Source: Acetobacter conturbans (GTDB lineage: Bacteria > Pseudomonadota > Alphaproteobacteria > Acetobacterales > Acetobacteraceae). From it: DNA of 64,000 nt. The stretch is from positions 224,418 through 288,417 of the forward strand of contig NZ_WOSY01000005.1 in assembly GCF_011516755.1 (NCBI RefSeq), read 5' to 3'. Numbering within the stretch: the stretch's first letter is position 1; each line of letters starts with the position of its first letter. Position numbers and translations under genes: made by a program. Of this stretch, positions 1 through 8,480 are shown piece after piece. The notes under the pieces were generated by a model, which was not told the DNA's origin, ran no database searches, and was given only the letters and a program-made list of their open reading frames with translations.

Positions 1-1171
1 AATTGCCATGCAGCATCAGCAGACTGGCAATCTGCTGGATCATCCGCGCGCCTTTCTGATGCTGGGTGATGCCCATGCCGTAGCAGATGACCGTGGCGTT
101 CGATTTCGCATAAATATCGGCAATGCGGCGGATCTGTTCTTCGGAAATACCTGAAATTCGTACAATCGCAGCCCAGTCCTGCGTCATGACCTCATCGCGC
201 ATGGCCTCGAAACCAGCCGTGTGTTCGGCGATGAAGGCCCGGTCCAGAACCGTTTCTCCTGCCGCCTCCCGTTCGAACAGCGCCTTCATCATGCCTTTTA
301 CGAACGCGAGGTCGCCGCCGATACGGATATGCACGAACTCGCTGGCAATGGCCGTGGAACCGAGTGTCGCCATCTGGACGGGGTCCTGCGGCTCGGTGAA
401 GCGGATCAGCGCCCGCTCCGGCATCGGGTTGACCACCACAACCGGCACACCGTGCTTTCTGGCATGAACCAGATTGCTCATCATGCGGGGCGAATTGGTG
501 CCGGTGTTCTGTCCGAAGACGAAGATCGCCTCGGCATCGTCAAAATCCGACATGACGATCGTGCCCTTGCCAACCCCGATGGAGAAGGGAAGGCCGCGCG
601 AGGTCGGCTCGTGACACATGTTCGAGCAGTCGGGAAAATTGTTGGTGCCATAGGCCCGTACAAAGATCGAATAGAGAAAGGCCGCTTCGTTGGAGGTCCG
701 GCCGGAGGTGTAGAACTCAGCTTCATCGGGAGAGTCGAGCGCCTGTAAATGGCTCCCGATCATGCTGAACGCATCCTCCCACGAAACGGGAACATAGCGG
801 TCGGTTGCGCTCTCGTAGCGCATGGGTTCGGTCAGACGGCCCTGCTCCTCCAGCCAGTAATCGCTCCGCGCCATCAGTTCCGTGACGGTGTACTGTTCGA
901 ACAGGGCGCGGGTGACACGCTTTTTCGTGGCCTCCGTGGCCAGCGCCTTTGCGCCATTCTCGCAGAACTCAAGAAGCTTTTTCTTGCTTGGGTCGGGGAA
1001 GGCGCAACTTGGGCATTTGAAACCACCCGGCTGGTTCATGGCCAGGAGCGCCCGGGACCCCTTGCCGACCACACTCTGTTCCAGAAGAATTTTGGCGGTC
1101 GCCCTGGCAGCACCCCAACCGCCGGCTGGCGGTGTGTAGGGCGCGTAATGCGGCTTACCGTTTTCGTCCAT
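1..1171 (-). CDS. FdhF/YdeP-family molybdopterin oxidoreductase (3' end cut by window)
   Basis: About 390 N-terminal residues of a molybdopterin-dependent oxidoreductase are visible; the gene runs off the left edge of the window. The start region (PPAGGWGA), the C-x-x-C in GFKCPSCAFPDP, the stretch TSGRTSNEAAFLY, NNFPDCSNMCHEPTS and CYGMGITQH match the E. coli YdeP type of the formate dehydrogenase-like family closely. YdeP is linked to acid resistance in E. coli; its substrate is not settled, so a role in acid tolerance here is only an inference that would suit an acid-producing host. The ATG at 1171 is the first one before the conserved YTPPAGGWG start and has a weak AAAGAG upstream. The neighbouring repressor gene is on the same strand, 223 bases upstream. 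The family call is secure; the physiological role is not. Confidence 0.88.
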   Translation of the reverse strand, partial: MDENGKPHYAPYTPPAGGWGAARATAKILLEQSVVGKGSRALLAMNQPGGFKCPSCAFPDPSKKKLLEFCENGAKALATEATKKRVTRALFEQYTVTELMARSDYWLEEQGRLTEPMRYESATDRYVPVSWEDAFSMIGSHLQALDSPDEAEFYTSGRTSNEAAFLYSIFVRAYGTNNFPDCSNMCHEPTSRGLPFSIGVGKGTIVMSDFDDAEAIFVFGQNTGTNSPRMMSNLVHARKHGVPVVVVNPMPERALIRFTEPQDPVQMATLGSTAIASEFVHIRIGGDLAFVKGMMKALFEREAAGETVLDRAFIAEHTAGFEAMRDEVMTQDWAAIVRISGISEEQIRRIADIYAKSNATVICYGMGITQHQKGARMIQQIASLLMLHGN

Positions 1172-1394
1172 GGCGATGGCTCTTTTTGCTGTTTTGCGCC
1201 GTGCCCTGTCTGCCGCGCGGTGCGGAGCAGGTCTTGTAAACGAAAGGAAGCCGAGAAAGTTCGGTTTGCTGGCGTAAGACGAGTACACTTTTCCGCTAGT
1301 CTAAGTTTATCATCCTTTTAGAAACGGTATGTATCTTTTCATATATGTATGGCGTCGTGCATGAGAGCCCCACCACACTCTCCCGCGGTGTGTC

Positions 1395-2090
1395 TCACAC
1401 GCGTTGCATCGTCCACGCGACCCGACCGATGATCGTCAGTGCCTGTCCTTCGGGATTGCCGAAACTGACCTGCTCCGCGGGAAAGGTTTCCGGTCGATAG
1501 GCGGGATTGTCCGACTGCACGATGAAATCGCCACTTGCCGTTCGGGAAACGCGTTTTACGAAAAGACCGGCATGCATCACAACCGCATAGACACCTTCGA
1601 TCCGCGATGAAGGCTGGGTGTCGATAAGCAGCCGGTCGCCACTGTGAATGGTCGGCAGCATGGAATCGCCATCGGCGGTGATGATGATCAGTCCCGCCGG
1701 TTGCAGCCCCAGTTCATCGGTCAGGAAGGAGCGGGGGAACTGCACAGGGCGGGCATCGCTTTCCTCGCAGGTGCGCCCGAAACCGGCTGACGCTTTGGCG
1801 TCGTAGTAGGAGACGGCGACGGAGGCGGGGAGCTTGGTCTCCCCTGTCCACAGCCAGTCAGCCGCGACGCCAAGTTCTGCGGCCATATCGGCGATTTTCG
1901 AAGGTTTCCAGTCCGCTCCGGGGCGCTGGTATTTGCCGATCATGGATTCGGAAATGCCAGTGGCGAGATGAAGCTGACGTGCCGAACCGTAGCGCTGGAT
2001 AGCCTGTGCCAGACGTCCCTCGCGGGTGGCTGAGTCGGCAATCTGCCGGGATGGCGGTCCGCGTCGCCGACGGGAAGGTATGGTTTCCAC
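1395..2090 (-). CDS. S24-family (LexA/CI-like) transcriptional repressor
   Basis: This 231-residue protein has an N-terminal helix-turn-helix region (about residues 25-82, with LHLATGISESMIGKYQ as the likely DNA-reading part) and a C-terminal S24 peptidase domain. The catalytic serine is Ser143 in GDSMLP and the general-base lysine is Lys179 in LFVKRV. An Ala-Gly pair at 102-103 sits where phage-type repressors cut themselves. Family knowledge predicts a dimeric repressor that is inactivated by RecA-stimulated self-cleavage after DNA damage. It is divergent from a pair of small ORFs, with two inverted repeats in the shared gap, the arrangement of a repressor that controls itself and its neighbours. 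It may be a prophage remnant, as no phage structural genes are nearby. Confidence 0.85.
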   Translation of the reverse strand: METIPSRRRRGPPSRQIADSATREGRLAQAIQRYGSARQLHLATGISESMIGKYQRPGADWKPSKIADMAAELGVAADWLWTGETKLPASVAVSYYDAKASAGFGRTCEESDARPVQFPRSFLTDELGLQPAGLIIITADGDSMLPTIHSGDRLLIDTQPSSRIEGVYAVVMHAGLFVKRVSRTASGDFIVQSDNPAYRPETFPAEQVSFGNPEGQALTIIGRVAWTMQRV

Positions 2091-2135
2091 AGCGATTACA
2101 ACGGATTGTGTGGGAAAAGAGAGTGTCCATATAAT

Positions 2136-2156
2136 AATACAATCTGAAAGTGTATT
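2136..2156. promoter_or_regulatory. Inverted repeat, candidate operator of the S24 repressor
   Basis: A perfect inverted repeat AATACA-N9-TGTATT lies in the 185-base AT-rich gap between the divergent repressor gene (start 2090) and the 105-residue ORF (start 2276). The position fits a repressor operator; binding is an inference. Confidence 0.4.
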
Positions 2157-2242
2157 TTCTGCTTGTTTATATGATCTAAATGACTCATATTTATCTCCGT
2201 TGTCTCGCAGACCTCAGGACGGGACGCGGAACCTAATCGCCA

Positions 2243-2260
2243 TAAGCGTCAAAATGCTTA
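2243..2260. promoter_or_regulatory. Second inverted repeat upstream of the small ORF pair
   Basis: TAAGC-N8-GCTTA lies 16 bases before the ATG at 2276. It does not share sequence with the repeat at 2136-2156, so the two may serve different proteins or be fortuitous. Confidence 0.25.
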
Positions 2261-2275
2261 CGGAATGGATTAAAT

Positions 2276-2593
2276 ATGACACATATGAATTATAAAGAGC
2301 AAGCGCGGTCGATGCCGTATGATGGCCCCAATCCCATTCGGATGAGCGAGAGATCATGGCGTCTCATGATGGCCCCCCTCACGCCTGAGCAACGCAGTGA
2401 ACTCACGCAGTTGTGGGAACAGGCCCGTTACACAAGCCGGATAGCGATCTCCTCGGTGAGTCCCTCTGGGGATGCTTCATCAGGCGCACTGGAAAATGCC
2501 GAAACCGCCATGACGATGCTTCTCGACAAACTGTCTGAACTGAATGTCCGGCACCCTGTCGAGGGGCTCGTTCTGGTGGGGAGCGCGGTCTGA
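2276..2593 (+). CDS. Small hypothetical protein, 105 residues
   Basis: I do not recognise this protein. It is predicted soluble, without a signal peptide or membrane segment. The middle region (MSERSWRLMMAPLTPEQRSELTQLWEQA) looks helical, as does the C-terminal part. The start at 2276 is followed by another in-frame ATG at 2285; neither has a strong ribosome binding site. Its TGA overlaps the ATG of the next ORF (TGATG at 2591-2595), indicating translational coupling. It is divergent from an S24 repressor and probably under its control. The 570-bp duplicated unit begins inside this gene at 2479, so a 5'-truncated copy of its last 38 codons follows downstream. Confidence 0.55.
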   Translation: MTHMNYKEQARSMPYDGPNPIRMSERSWRLMMAPLTPEQRSELTQLWEQARYTSRIAISSVSPSGDASSGALENAETAMTMLLDKLSELNVRHPVEGLVLVGSAV

Positions 2594-2862
2594 TGGTGAA
2601 AAAATTCGAATCTGCCCGCGCCGAGAGCGTGGAGAAAGCCGCCCTTGATCTGTATGGGAAGGGCAAGAGTATCCGGGCGATTTCCGATCAGATCGGTGCT
2701 TCGCGTTCCTATGTCCACCGACTGCTGATGCGCCGCCGCACGGAAGAACTGACCGCCATGGTGAGCCGCCGTCGGGTCGCGCATGGCAACGAGCCGCTCG
2801 CGCCGGGAAACGCGATCAGCATGGGCGCCATCTCGTTCCATAACCGGCGGTATGTGAATTGA
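2593..2862 (+). CDS. Helix-turn-helix protein, 89 residues (copy 1 of tandem duplication)
   Basis: The central part (about residues 12-50, with GKGKSIRAISDQIGASRSYV) reads as a helix-turn-helix like those of resolvases and small excisionase-type regulators. The C-terminus is basic and then unstructured. It starts by overlapping the stop of the preceding ORF (TGATG), which supports real coding. A second, base-for-base identical copy is at 3163-3432. The target is unknown. Position next to an S24 repressor suggests a phage- or plasmid-derived regulatory cassette. Confidence 0.6.
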   Translation: MVKKFESARAESVEKAALDLYGKGKSIRAISDQIGASRSYVHRLLMRRRTEELTAMVSRRRVAHGNEPLAPGNAISMGAISFHNRRYVN

Positions 2863-2976
2863 AGCAGACATGTTCACATGATTTGAGAACGCTATTTCAA
2901 CCGGAAGCGATTTCGGCACTCACCTCCTGTGCTCCGACAGGAGGCAATCTGCCTGTTGTTCGCTCCGGCGTCCGCA

Positions 2977-3048
2977 TCACTGCCCTTTTTTAGCCGCGTC
3001 GAACGCATCCATGATTCGGGTCGAATAGACCAGCGCCGCGCCCGCATT
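2977..3048 (-). pseudogene. Duplicated 3' fragment of the AhpD-like gene
   Basis: The last 23 codons plus stop of the gene at 3547-3900 (from NAGAALVYSTRI to the end) are present here as part of the 570-bp tandem unit. The rest of the gene is absent, so this is a non-functional fragment. Confidence 0.85.
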
Positions 3049-3163
3049 ATCAGGCGCACTGGAAAATGCCGAAACCGCCATGACGATGCTTCTCGACAAA
3101 CTGTCTGAACTGAATGTCCGGCACCCTGTCGAGGGGCTCGTTCTGGTGGGGAGCGCGGTCTGA
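3049..3163 (+). pseudogene. 5'-truncated second copy of the 105-residue ORF
   Basis: This holds only the last 38 codons of the small ORF (from SGALENAETAM) because the duplication boundary falls inside it. Its TGA still overlaps the ATG of the second helix-turn-helix copy at 3163. In-frame ATG codons at the AMTM part could in principle start a short peptide that keeps coupling. Confidence 0.75.
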
Positions 3164-3432
3164 TGGTGAAAAAATTCGAATCTGCCCGCGCCGAGAGCGT
3201 GGAGAAAGCCGCCCTTGATCTGTATGGGAAGGGCAAGAGTATCCGGGCGATTTCCGATCAGATCGGTGCTTCGCGTTCCTATGTCCACCGACTGCTGATG
3301 CGCCGCCGCACGGAAGAACTGACCGCCATGGTGAGCCGCCGTCGGGTCGCGCATGGCAACGAGCCGCTCGCGCCGGGAAACGCGATCAGCATGGGCGCCA
3401 TCTCGTTCCATAACCGGCGGTATGTGAATTGA
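3163..3432 (+). CDS. Helix-turn-helix protein, 89 residues (copy 2 of tandem duplication)
   Basis: The sequence is identical to the ORF at 2593-2862, including the overlap of its ATG with an upstream TGA. The upstream partner ORF is truncated, so expression must depend on read-through from copy 1 or on an internal start. Two identical copies raise gene dosage of the presumed DNA-binding protein. If the duplication is an assembly error, this copy does not exist. Confidence 0.55.
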   Translation: MVKKFESARAESVEKAALDLYGKGKSIRAISDQIGASRSYVHRLLMRRRTEELTAMVSRRRVAHGNEPLAPGNAISMGAISFHNRRYVN

Positions 3433-3546
3433 AGCAGACATGTTCACATGATTTGAGAACGCTATTTCAACCGGAAGCGATTTCGGCACTCACCTCCTGT
3501 GCTCCGACAGGAGGCAATCTGCCTGTTGTTCGCTCCGGCGTCCGCA

Positions 3547-3900
3547 TCACTGCCCTTTTTTAGCCGCGTCGAACGCATCCATGATTCGGGTCGAATAGAC
3601 CAGCGCCGCGCCCGCATTCAGCGCAATGGCGACGCTCAGTGCCTCTCCGATCTCGTCCCGCGTTGCCCCCGCCTTGACGGCTTCGGCGGCATGAATGGTG
3701 ATGCAGCCGTCGCAGCGTGTGGTCGCCGCGACTGCAAGAGCGATCAGCTCGCGCGTTTTGGCGTCGAGATGCCCGGTCTTCTCGCCCGCGCCGTTGAGGG
3801 CCAGGATGCTCGAGACCGTGTCGGGGGAGACGGTGGCATAGGCGCCGATCGCCTTGCCGAGATGTTCGCGCCGTTCGTTCCAGTCAGACCAGTCACTCAT
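3547..3900 (-). CDS. Carboxymuconolactone decarboxylase/AhpD-like protein
   Basis: The protein has 117 residues, the usual size for single-domain AhpD-fold proteins. It contains Cys63-x-x-Cys66-x-x-x-His70 in TRCDGCITIH with Glu51 upstream, the redox signature of AhpD-type alkylhydroperoxidases. The C-terminal half is the conserved helical DEIGEALSVAIALNAGAA region. A role in peroxide reduction or general thiol-disulfide exchange is likely; the reductant is unknown. A good AGGAG lies 9 bases before the ATG at 3900. Its last 24 codons are duplicated at 2977-3048. It is divergent from zapE, and the gap has TGACGTCA palindromes. Confidence 0.85.
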   Translation of the reverse strand: MSDWSDWNERREHLGKAIGAYATVSPDTVSSILALNGAGEKTGHLDAKTRELIALAVAATTRCDGCITIHAAEAVKAGATRDEIGEALSVAIALNAGAALVYSTRIMDAFDAAKKGQ

Positions 3901-3981
3901 GCCAAGACTCCTGAAAAATGAAGGAAGAAGCGGGCACGGTAGGACAACGGAGGCGCGTTCGTATCTTCACCACCGCGTGAA

Positions 3982-4033
3982 CGTGACGTCACGACCCGGT
4001 GTGGCCTGTGACGTGAGTCTTGCTGACGTCAGC
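3982..4033. promoter_or_regulatory. Paired TGACGTCA palindromes between the AhpD-like gene and zapE
   Basis: Two 12-base palindromes, CGTGACGTCACG (3982-3993) and GCTGACGTCAGC (4022-4033), share the core TGACGTCA. A partial copy TGACGTGA is at 4009-4016. They lie in the 155-base divergent gap, the place for a dimeric regulator's operators. The cognate protein is not evident. Confidence 0.45.
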
Positions 4034-4055
4034 CGGTCTCGCTATCGGCAGAAGG

Positions 4056-5279
4056 ATGAACGTCCTGAACACACAGCCCCCTTCGTCCGTTTCGCCCCCG
4101 CCGTCCGGACCCTTCGCTCTTTATGAGGAACGGGTGGCGGACGGGAAGCTGCGGCGTGACCCTGATCAGGAACGGGTGGCCAGACGGCTCGACCGACTCT
4201 GGACCGATCTGAATGGTTATCGCCCCGCTCCGCCCCGGCAGGCGGTGGAACGGAAAGGCCTGCTGGCCAGAATGGCCGACCGGCTTCCGACGCTCCTTCA
4301 TCGCGGGGAGAATGACCCCGCTGCGCAGGTCCCCAGAGGCGTCTACATCGTCGGGCGTGTCGGGCGTGGCAAGACAATGCTCATGGACCTGTTTTTCTCT
4401 TGCGTCCCGGTGGAGAAGAAGCAGCGCATCCACTTCCTGACGTTCATGCAGGAAATCCATCAGCGGATCAGAGCCCTGAAGGAAGCCAGCCCAGGCATAT
4501 CGGACCCGATTCCGCCTCTGGCCCAGACCATCGCCCGTGATGCCACGCTGCTCTGTTTCGACGAGTTCCAGATCAACGATATCGCGGACGCCATGATCCT
4601 CGGGCGTCTGTTCGAGGCGCTGTTCCTGGCCAACGTGGTCATCGTGGCGACCTCGAACACTGTGCCGGGCGACCTGTTCCAGAATCGTCCGGGCGCGGAT
4701 GCGTTCAAGCCGTTCATCGCCGTCATCCAGCGTCATCTCGACACCGAGGTTCTGGATTCGGAAACCGATTATCGCCGGGGACGCGAGCAGGACGATACGA
4801 CATGGATCGTTCCTGCCGACGAAACCGCCCGTCGCAGGCTCGACAGGATCGTCGCGCGGTATGGCGACGGACACCCCATCGAGAAAGTGACGCTGGAATT
4901 CAGTGGGCGCACGCTACCGGTGGACCATGCACAGGGTCCGGTTGCACGTTTCGATTTCACTTCTCTGTGTAGCCGCCCCTTGGGACCAAACGATTATTTG
5001 GCGATTGCCCGAAGGTTTCCCGTTATTGTGATCGACGATATTCCGACGCTCGGACCAGACGACGCGAACGTGGCGCGACGCTTCATCACTTTGATCGACG
5101 CCTTGTACGACAACGGCAATTTGCTGTTCGTGTCGGCGGACGACTCGCCGGATGACCTGTTCCCGGCGGGGGAGGGAGCCGATGCCTTCGCCCGCACGGC
5201 ATCGCGTCTGGTGGAGATGAGCAGTGAAAGCTGGCTCGCCCGGGCCCATGCCCCCGGCGGTGTCCTCTCCAGACCGTGA
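4056..5279 (+). CDS. zapE: Cell division protein ZapE (AFG1-like ATPase)
   Basis: A 407-residue ATPase of the AFG1/ZapE family, which acts at the division site in bacteria. The P-loop GRVGRGKT is at residues 100-107, followed by MLMDLFF. The Walker B segment LLCFDEFQINDIADAM and the sensor-like VATSNTVPGDLFQ are typical. The late motif FVSADDSPDDLF also fits. The ATG at 4056 follows AGAAGG directly, which is too close for an ideal ribosome binding site; an in-frame TTG at 4020 would add 12 residues and is an alternative. The neighbour upstream is divergent, and the gene stands alone before sucA. Confidence 0.9.
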   Translation: MNVLNTQPPSSVSPPPSGPFALYEERVADGKLRRDPDQERVARRLDRLWTDLNGYRPAPPRQAVERKGLLARMADRLPTLLHRGENDPAAQVPRGVYIVGRVGRGKTMLMDLFFSCVPVEKKQRIHFLTFMQEIHQRIRALKEASPGISDPIPPLAQTIARDATLLCFDEFQINDIADAMILGRLFEALFLANVVIVATSNTVPGDLFQNRPGADAFKPFIAVIQRHLDTEVLDSETDYRRGREQDDTTWIVPADETARRRLDRIVARYGDGHPIEKVTLEFSGRTLPVDHAQGPVARFDFTSLCSRPLGPNDYLAIARRFPVIVIDDIPTLGPDDANVARRFITLIDALYDNGNLLFVSADDSPDDLFPAGEGADAFARTASRLVEMSSESWLARAHAPGGVLSRP

Positions 5280-5563
5280 CAGCCGGATGTCTTGTCGCGT
5301 CTTTTGCCGGGGTCTAGCAAAATTCACAACGACCCGGCCGGGACCGGGCAAGGTCGGATCATCTGGCCGCACGAGGGAAAGGACCATGAGGATGCAGAAA
5401 GACACGCAATCCTGTCAGGCGTTTCAGTCATGCGATCGGGTGATCGGTTCTTCAGGCTTTGCGCGTAAAAGTCTTCTGGAGACGACGGCCTATGGATCGG
5501 CTTGGGGTGGTGGCGCACACGCCTCTTCCGCAGGCTTGAGAAGAGACACAGGAGTGTTTTGAA

Positions 5564-8434
5564 ATGGCGGGCAGCGATCTTCTTACGGCGGCATTGAGCG
5601 GTAGCAATATCGCCTATGTGGCCGACCTGTATGCACGGTGGGCCGAAGACCCGAAGAGTGTCGATCCGTCCTTCGCCGACCTGTTCGGCTCGCTGGACGA
5701 TGAGGCTACGTCGATCCTTCAGGACGCCTCGGGCGCATCCTGGGCACCGCGCAAATCCATCATCACGGGCGACGAACCTGCGCCCGCTCCCACGGGAAAA
5801 GTCGCGGCTGGCAAGGGCACGGGTCTGGCTGCCTCTGACAGTCTTGCGGTGGCTCAGCTCATCCGGGCCTTTCGCGAGTTCGGGCATCTGGAAGCAAACA
5901 CCGATCCGCTCGGGCTGAAGGTGCCCGCTCCGACTGCCGAACTTGATCCCACGACCTATGGCTTCGGTCCGAAAGACCTCGACCGTCCGGTTTATATCGG
6001 CACGCTCCTGTCCCCCCTTCTGCAGGGTCGCGACACGGCGACGGTCCGGGAAATCGCCGGCGCGTTGCGGCAGATCTATTGCGGCTCCATCGGCGCGGAA
6101 TACATGTATGCCCGCAACGAAGAGCAGCGCGAATGGATACGCTCCCGGCTGGAAGGGGATAACTGGCACAGCAGCGTCACGGTCGAGGAACAGAAGTCGA
6201 TCCTCAGCAACCTGACGGAAGCGGAAGGTTTCGAATCCTTCTGCCAGAAGCGCTATGTCGGTGCGAAACGCTTCGGACTTGAGGGCGGCGAAGTCTCCAT
6301 TCCGGCGCTGCATGCGGTCATCGATCAGGTGGCGCAGCAGGGCGTGAAGTCGGTCGCCATCGGCATGGCCCACCGTGGTCGCCTGAACACGCTGGTCAAC
6401 GTCGTCCGCAAGCCTTACGTCGCGATCTTCAACGAGTTCGGCGGCGGCTCCTTCAAGCCCGATAATGTGGCGGGTTCCGGCGACGTGAAATACCATCTCG
6501 GCTCCTCCACGGATGTTGAGATCGGTGGTCACGCGGTCCACATCTCGCTGCAGCCGAACCCGTCGCATCTCGAAGCTGTTGATCCGGTTGTCTGCGGCAA
6601 GGTCCGGGCCGCGCAGGATGATGACGGCGATACCGAGACGCGTCTCTCGCACATGGCGATCCAGATCCACGGCGACGCGGCTTTTGCCGGTCAGGGCGTG
6701 GTCTATGAGACGATTTCCATGTCGCAGCTCAAGGGTTACCGCACGGGTGGCTCGGTCCATATCATCGTGAACAATCAGGTCGGTTTCACAACCAATCCCG
6801 AGAACGGTCATTCCGGCATCTACGGTTCCGACATGGCGAAGGCCATTGAGGCGCCTGTGCTGCACATCAACGGTGATGACGCGGAAGCCGTGGTCTATGC
6901 CGCACGTCTGGCCGCCGATTATCGGCAGAAATTCGCAAGCGATGTGATGCTCGATATCGTCTGCTATCGCCGGAACGGGCACAATGAAACGGATGAGCCC
7001 AGTTTCACCCAGCCGATAATGTACAAGGCCATCGCGGCGCATGAGACGCCTCATACGGTGTATGCCAACCGTCTGATCAAGGCGGGCGTCCTGACGGAAG
7101 ACGAGGTGAAAGCCCAGTGGGATGCTTTCCACGCCCGTCTGGACGAGGATTTCAAGGCGGCCCAGTCCTATAAGGTTAATAAGGCCGACTGGCTGGAGAG
7201 CCACTGGTCCGGTCTGCAGGCTCCCCCGAAGGCTGGCGAAGTCACGAAGGTCGAGACCGGCATCCCGAATGATATGCTGACAAAAATCGGCTCGGCGATC
7301 ACGCAGGTTCCGGAAAATTTCGATCTCAACAGCAAGATCGCCCGTCAGTTCAAGGCGAAGGCCAAGGCGATCGAGACCGGCGAAGGCATCGACTGGGCAA
7401 CCGGCGAGGCGCTGGGCTTTGGCTCCCTGCTCATGGAAAAGCACCGCGTCCGTCTGTCGGGCGAGGACGTGCAGCGTGGCACATTCAGCCAGCGCCATGC
7501 CGTGGTCTTCGATCAGGCCAATCAGCAGCCCTACACGATGCTGAACCACATCGAAGGCGATCAGGCGCAGATCGACATCTGGAACTCGCACCTGTCAGAA
7601 TTTGGCGTGCTCGGGTTCGAGTATGGCTACACCATGCACAACCCAAATACCCTCGTGTTGTGGGAAGCGCAGTTCGGTGACTTCGCCAACGGTGCGCAGG
7701 TCATCATCGACCAGTTTATCGCGTCGGGCGAGACGAAATGGCTGCGGATGTCCGGCCTCGTGCTGCTGCTGCCGCACGGTTACGAAGGGCAGGGACCGGA
7801 ACATTCCTCGGCCCGTCTGGAGCGCTACCTCCAGCTTTGTGCCGAAGACAACATGTTCGTGTGCAACATCACGTCTCCGGCCAATTACTTCCACGCCCTG
7901 CGTCGCCAGCTGAAGCTGCCATATCGCAAGCCCCTCGTGCTGATGGAGCCGAAGTCCCTGCTGCGTCACAAGCTGGCGGTCTCCCCTCTGGCCGAGTTCG
8001 AGACGGGCACGAGTTTCCGTCCGGTGATCGGTGAGAGCGATCCTCTGACTGACAGTGCCGTCGAGCGTGTGGTTCTGTGCTCGGGCAAGGTTTATTACGA
8101 TCTGCTGGAAGCCCGGCGCGCCCAGAGTCTGGATAAAGTGGCGATCATTCGCCTCGAACAGCTTTATCCGTTCCCGGAGGCCGAACTGGCTGCCGAACTG
8201 AAGCGCTATCCGAACGCGAAAGACATCGTGTGGTGTCAGGAAGAGACGCGCAACGCCGGTGCCTGGCATTTTGTCGATCGTCTGATCGAGGGTGCCCTTG
8301 GGGTTGCGGGGCATAAGGTCGGGCGACCGGCTTATGTGGGCCGTGCTCCCGGTGCGAGCCCGGCGACGGGTCTTGCCAAGACGCATGCCGCGGAACAGGC
8401 GGCTCTGGTCCGGAACGCTCTGGGACTGGCCTGA
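5564..8434 (+). CDS. sucA: 2-oxoglutarate dehydrogenase E1 component
   Basis: The 956-residue thiamine-diphosphate-dependent E1 decarboxylates 2-oxoglutarate and passes the succinyl group to the E2 lipoyl arm in the citric acid cycle. It is of normal length. The N-terminal segment IAYVADLYARWAEDP matches the E2-anchoring helix of OdhA/SucA proteins. The GMAHRGRLN motif, the HLEAVDPVV segment and the ThDP/Mg region GDAAFAGQGVVYE are present, as is the C-terminal GPEHSSARLERYLQL region. AGGAGTG lies about 10 bases before the ATG. The 284-base gap after zapE holds no gene and must carry the promoter. sucB and lpd follow on the same strand. Confidence 0.97.
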   Translation: MAGSDLLTAALSGSNIAYVADLYARWAEDPKSVDPSFADLFGSLDDEATSILQDASGASWAPRKSIITGDEPAPAPTGKVAAGKGTGLAASDSLAVAQLIRAFREFGHLEANTDPLGLKVPAPTAELDPTTYGFGPKDLDRPVYIGTLLSPLLQGRDTATVREIAGALRQIYCGSIGAEYMYARNEEQREWIRSRLEGDNWHSSVTVEEQKSILSNLTEAEGFESFCQKRYVGAKRFGLEGGEVSIPALHAVIDQVAQQGVKSVAIGMAHRGRLNTLVNVVRKPYVAIFNEFGGGSFKPDNVAGSGDVKYHLGSSTDVEIGGHAVHISLQPNPSHLEAVDPVVCGKVRAAQDDDGDTETRLSHMAIQIHGDAAFAGQGVVYETISMSQLKGYRTGGSVHIIVNNQVGFTTNPENGHSGIYGSDMAKAIEAPVLHINGDDAEAVVYAARLAADYRQKFASDVMLDIVCYRRNGHNETDEPSFTQPIMYKAIAAHETPHTVYANRLIKAGVLTEDEVKAQWDAFHARLDEDFKAAQSYKVNKADWLESHWSGLQAPPKAGEVTKVETGIPNDMLTKIGSAITQVPENFDLNSKIARQFKAKAKAIETGEGIDWATGEALGFGSLLMEKHRVRLSGEDVQRGTFSQRHAVVFDQANQQPYTMLNHIEGDQAQIDIWNSHLSEFGVLGFEYGYTMHNPNTLVLWEAQFGDFANGAQVIIDQFIASGETKWLRMSGLVLLLPHGYEGQGPEHSSARLERYLQLCAEDNMFVCNITSPANYFHALRRQLKLPYRKPLVLMEPKSLLRHKLAVSPLAEFETGTSFRPVIGESDPLTDSAVERVVLCSGKVYYDLLEARRAQSLDKVAIIRLEQLYPFPEAELAAELKRYPNAKDIVWCQEETRNAGAWHFVDRLIEGALGVAGHKVGRPAYVGRAPGASPATGLAKTHAAEQAALVRNALGLA

Positions 8435-8445
8435 ACGTGTGAGAA

Positions 8446-8480
8446 AGCCGGGCTGCCATGAGGTGGCCCGGTTCTGTTTG
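8446..8480 (+). terminator. Hairpin after sucA
   Basis: CCGGGC (8448-8453) pairs with GCCCGG (8466-8471), extended by a wobble-rich inner part, and is followed by TTCTGTTTG. It lies in the 199-base gap between sucA and sucB, so it may reduce read-through between subunit genes. Confidence 0.5.

Larger units (their letters stand above)
2479..3618. repeat. Perfect 570-bp tandem duplication
   Basis: Bases 2479-3048 are repeated as 3049-3618 with an offset of exactly 570; I found no mismatch when comparing the lines. Each unit holds the 3' part of the 105-residue ORF, the whole 89-residue helix-turn-helix ORF and the last 24 codons (opposite strand) of the AhpD-like gene. The flanks differ immediately outside (GCTTC before 2479, CAGCG after 3618). 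The junction at 3048/3049 joins the AhpD tail to the middle of the small ORF with no obvious microhomology. The lack of divergence means the event is very recent, or that it is an assembly error. Confidence 0.93.

Noticed and set aside
2977..3489. A 170-codon minus-strand frame joining the AhpD tail to other sequence
   Set aside because: It is created by the duplication junction and is antisense to the helix-turn-helix copy; only the last 23 codons are real gene sequence.
5324..7591. A 755-codon open frame on the minus strand
   Set aside because: It lies wholly opposite sucA, has no recognisable motif and arises from the codon bias of the sucA third positions.
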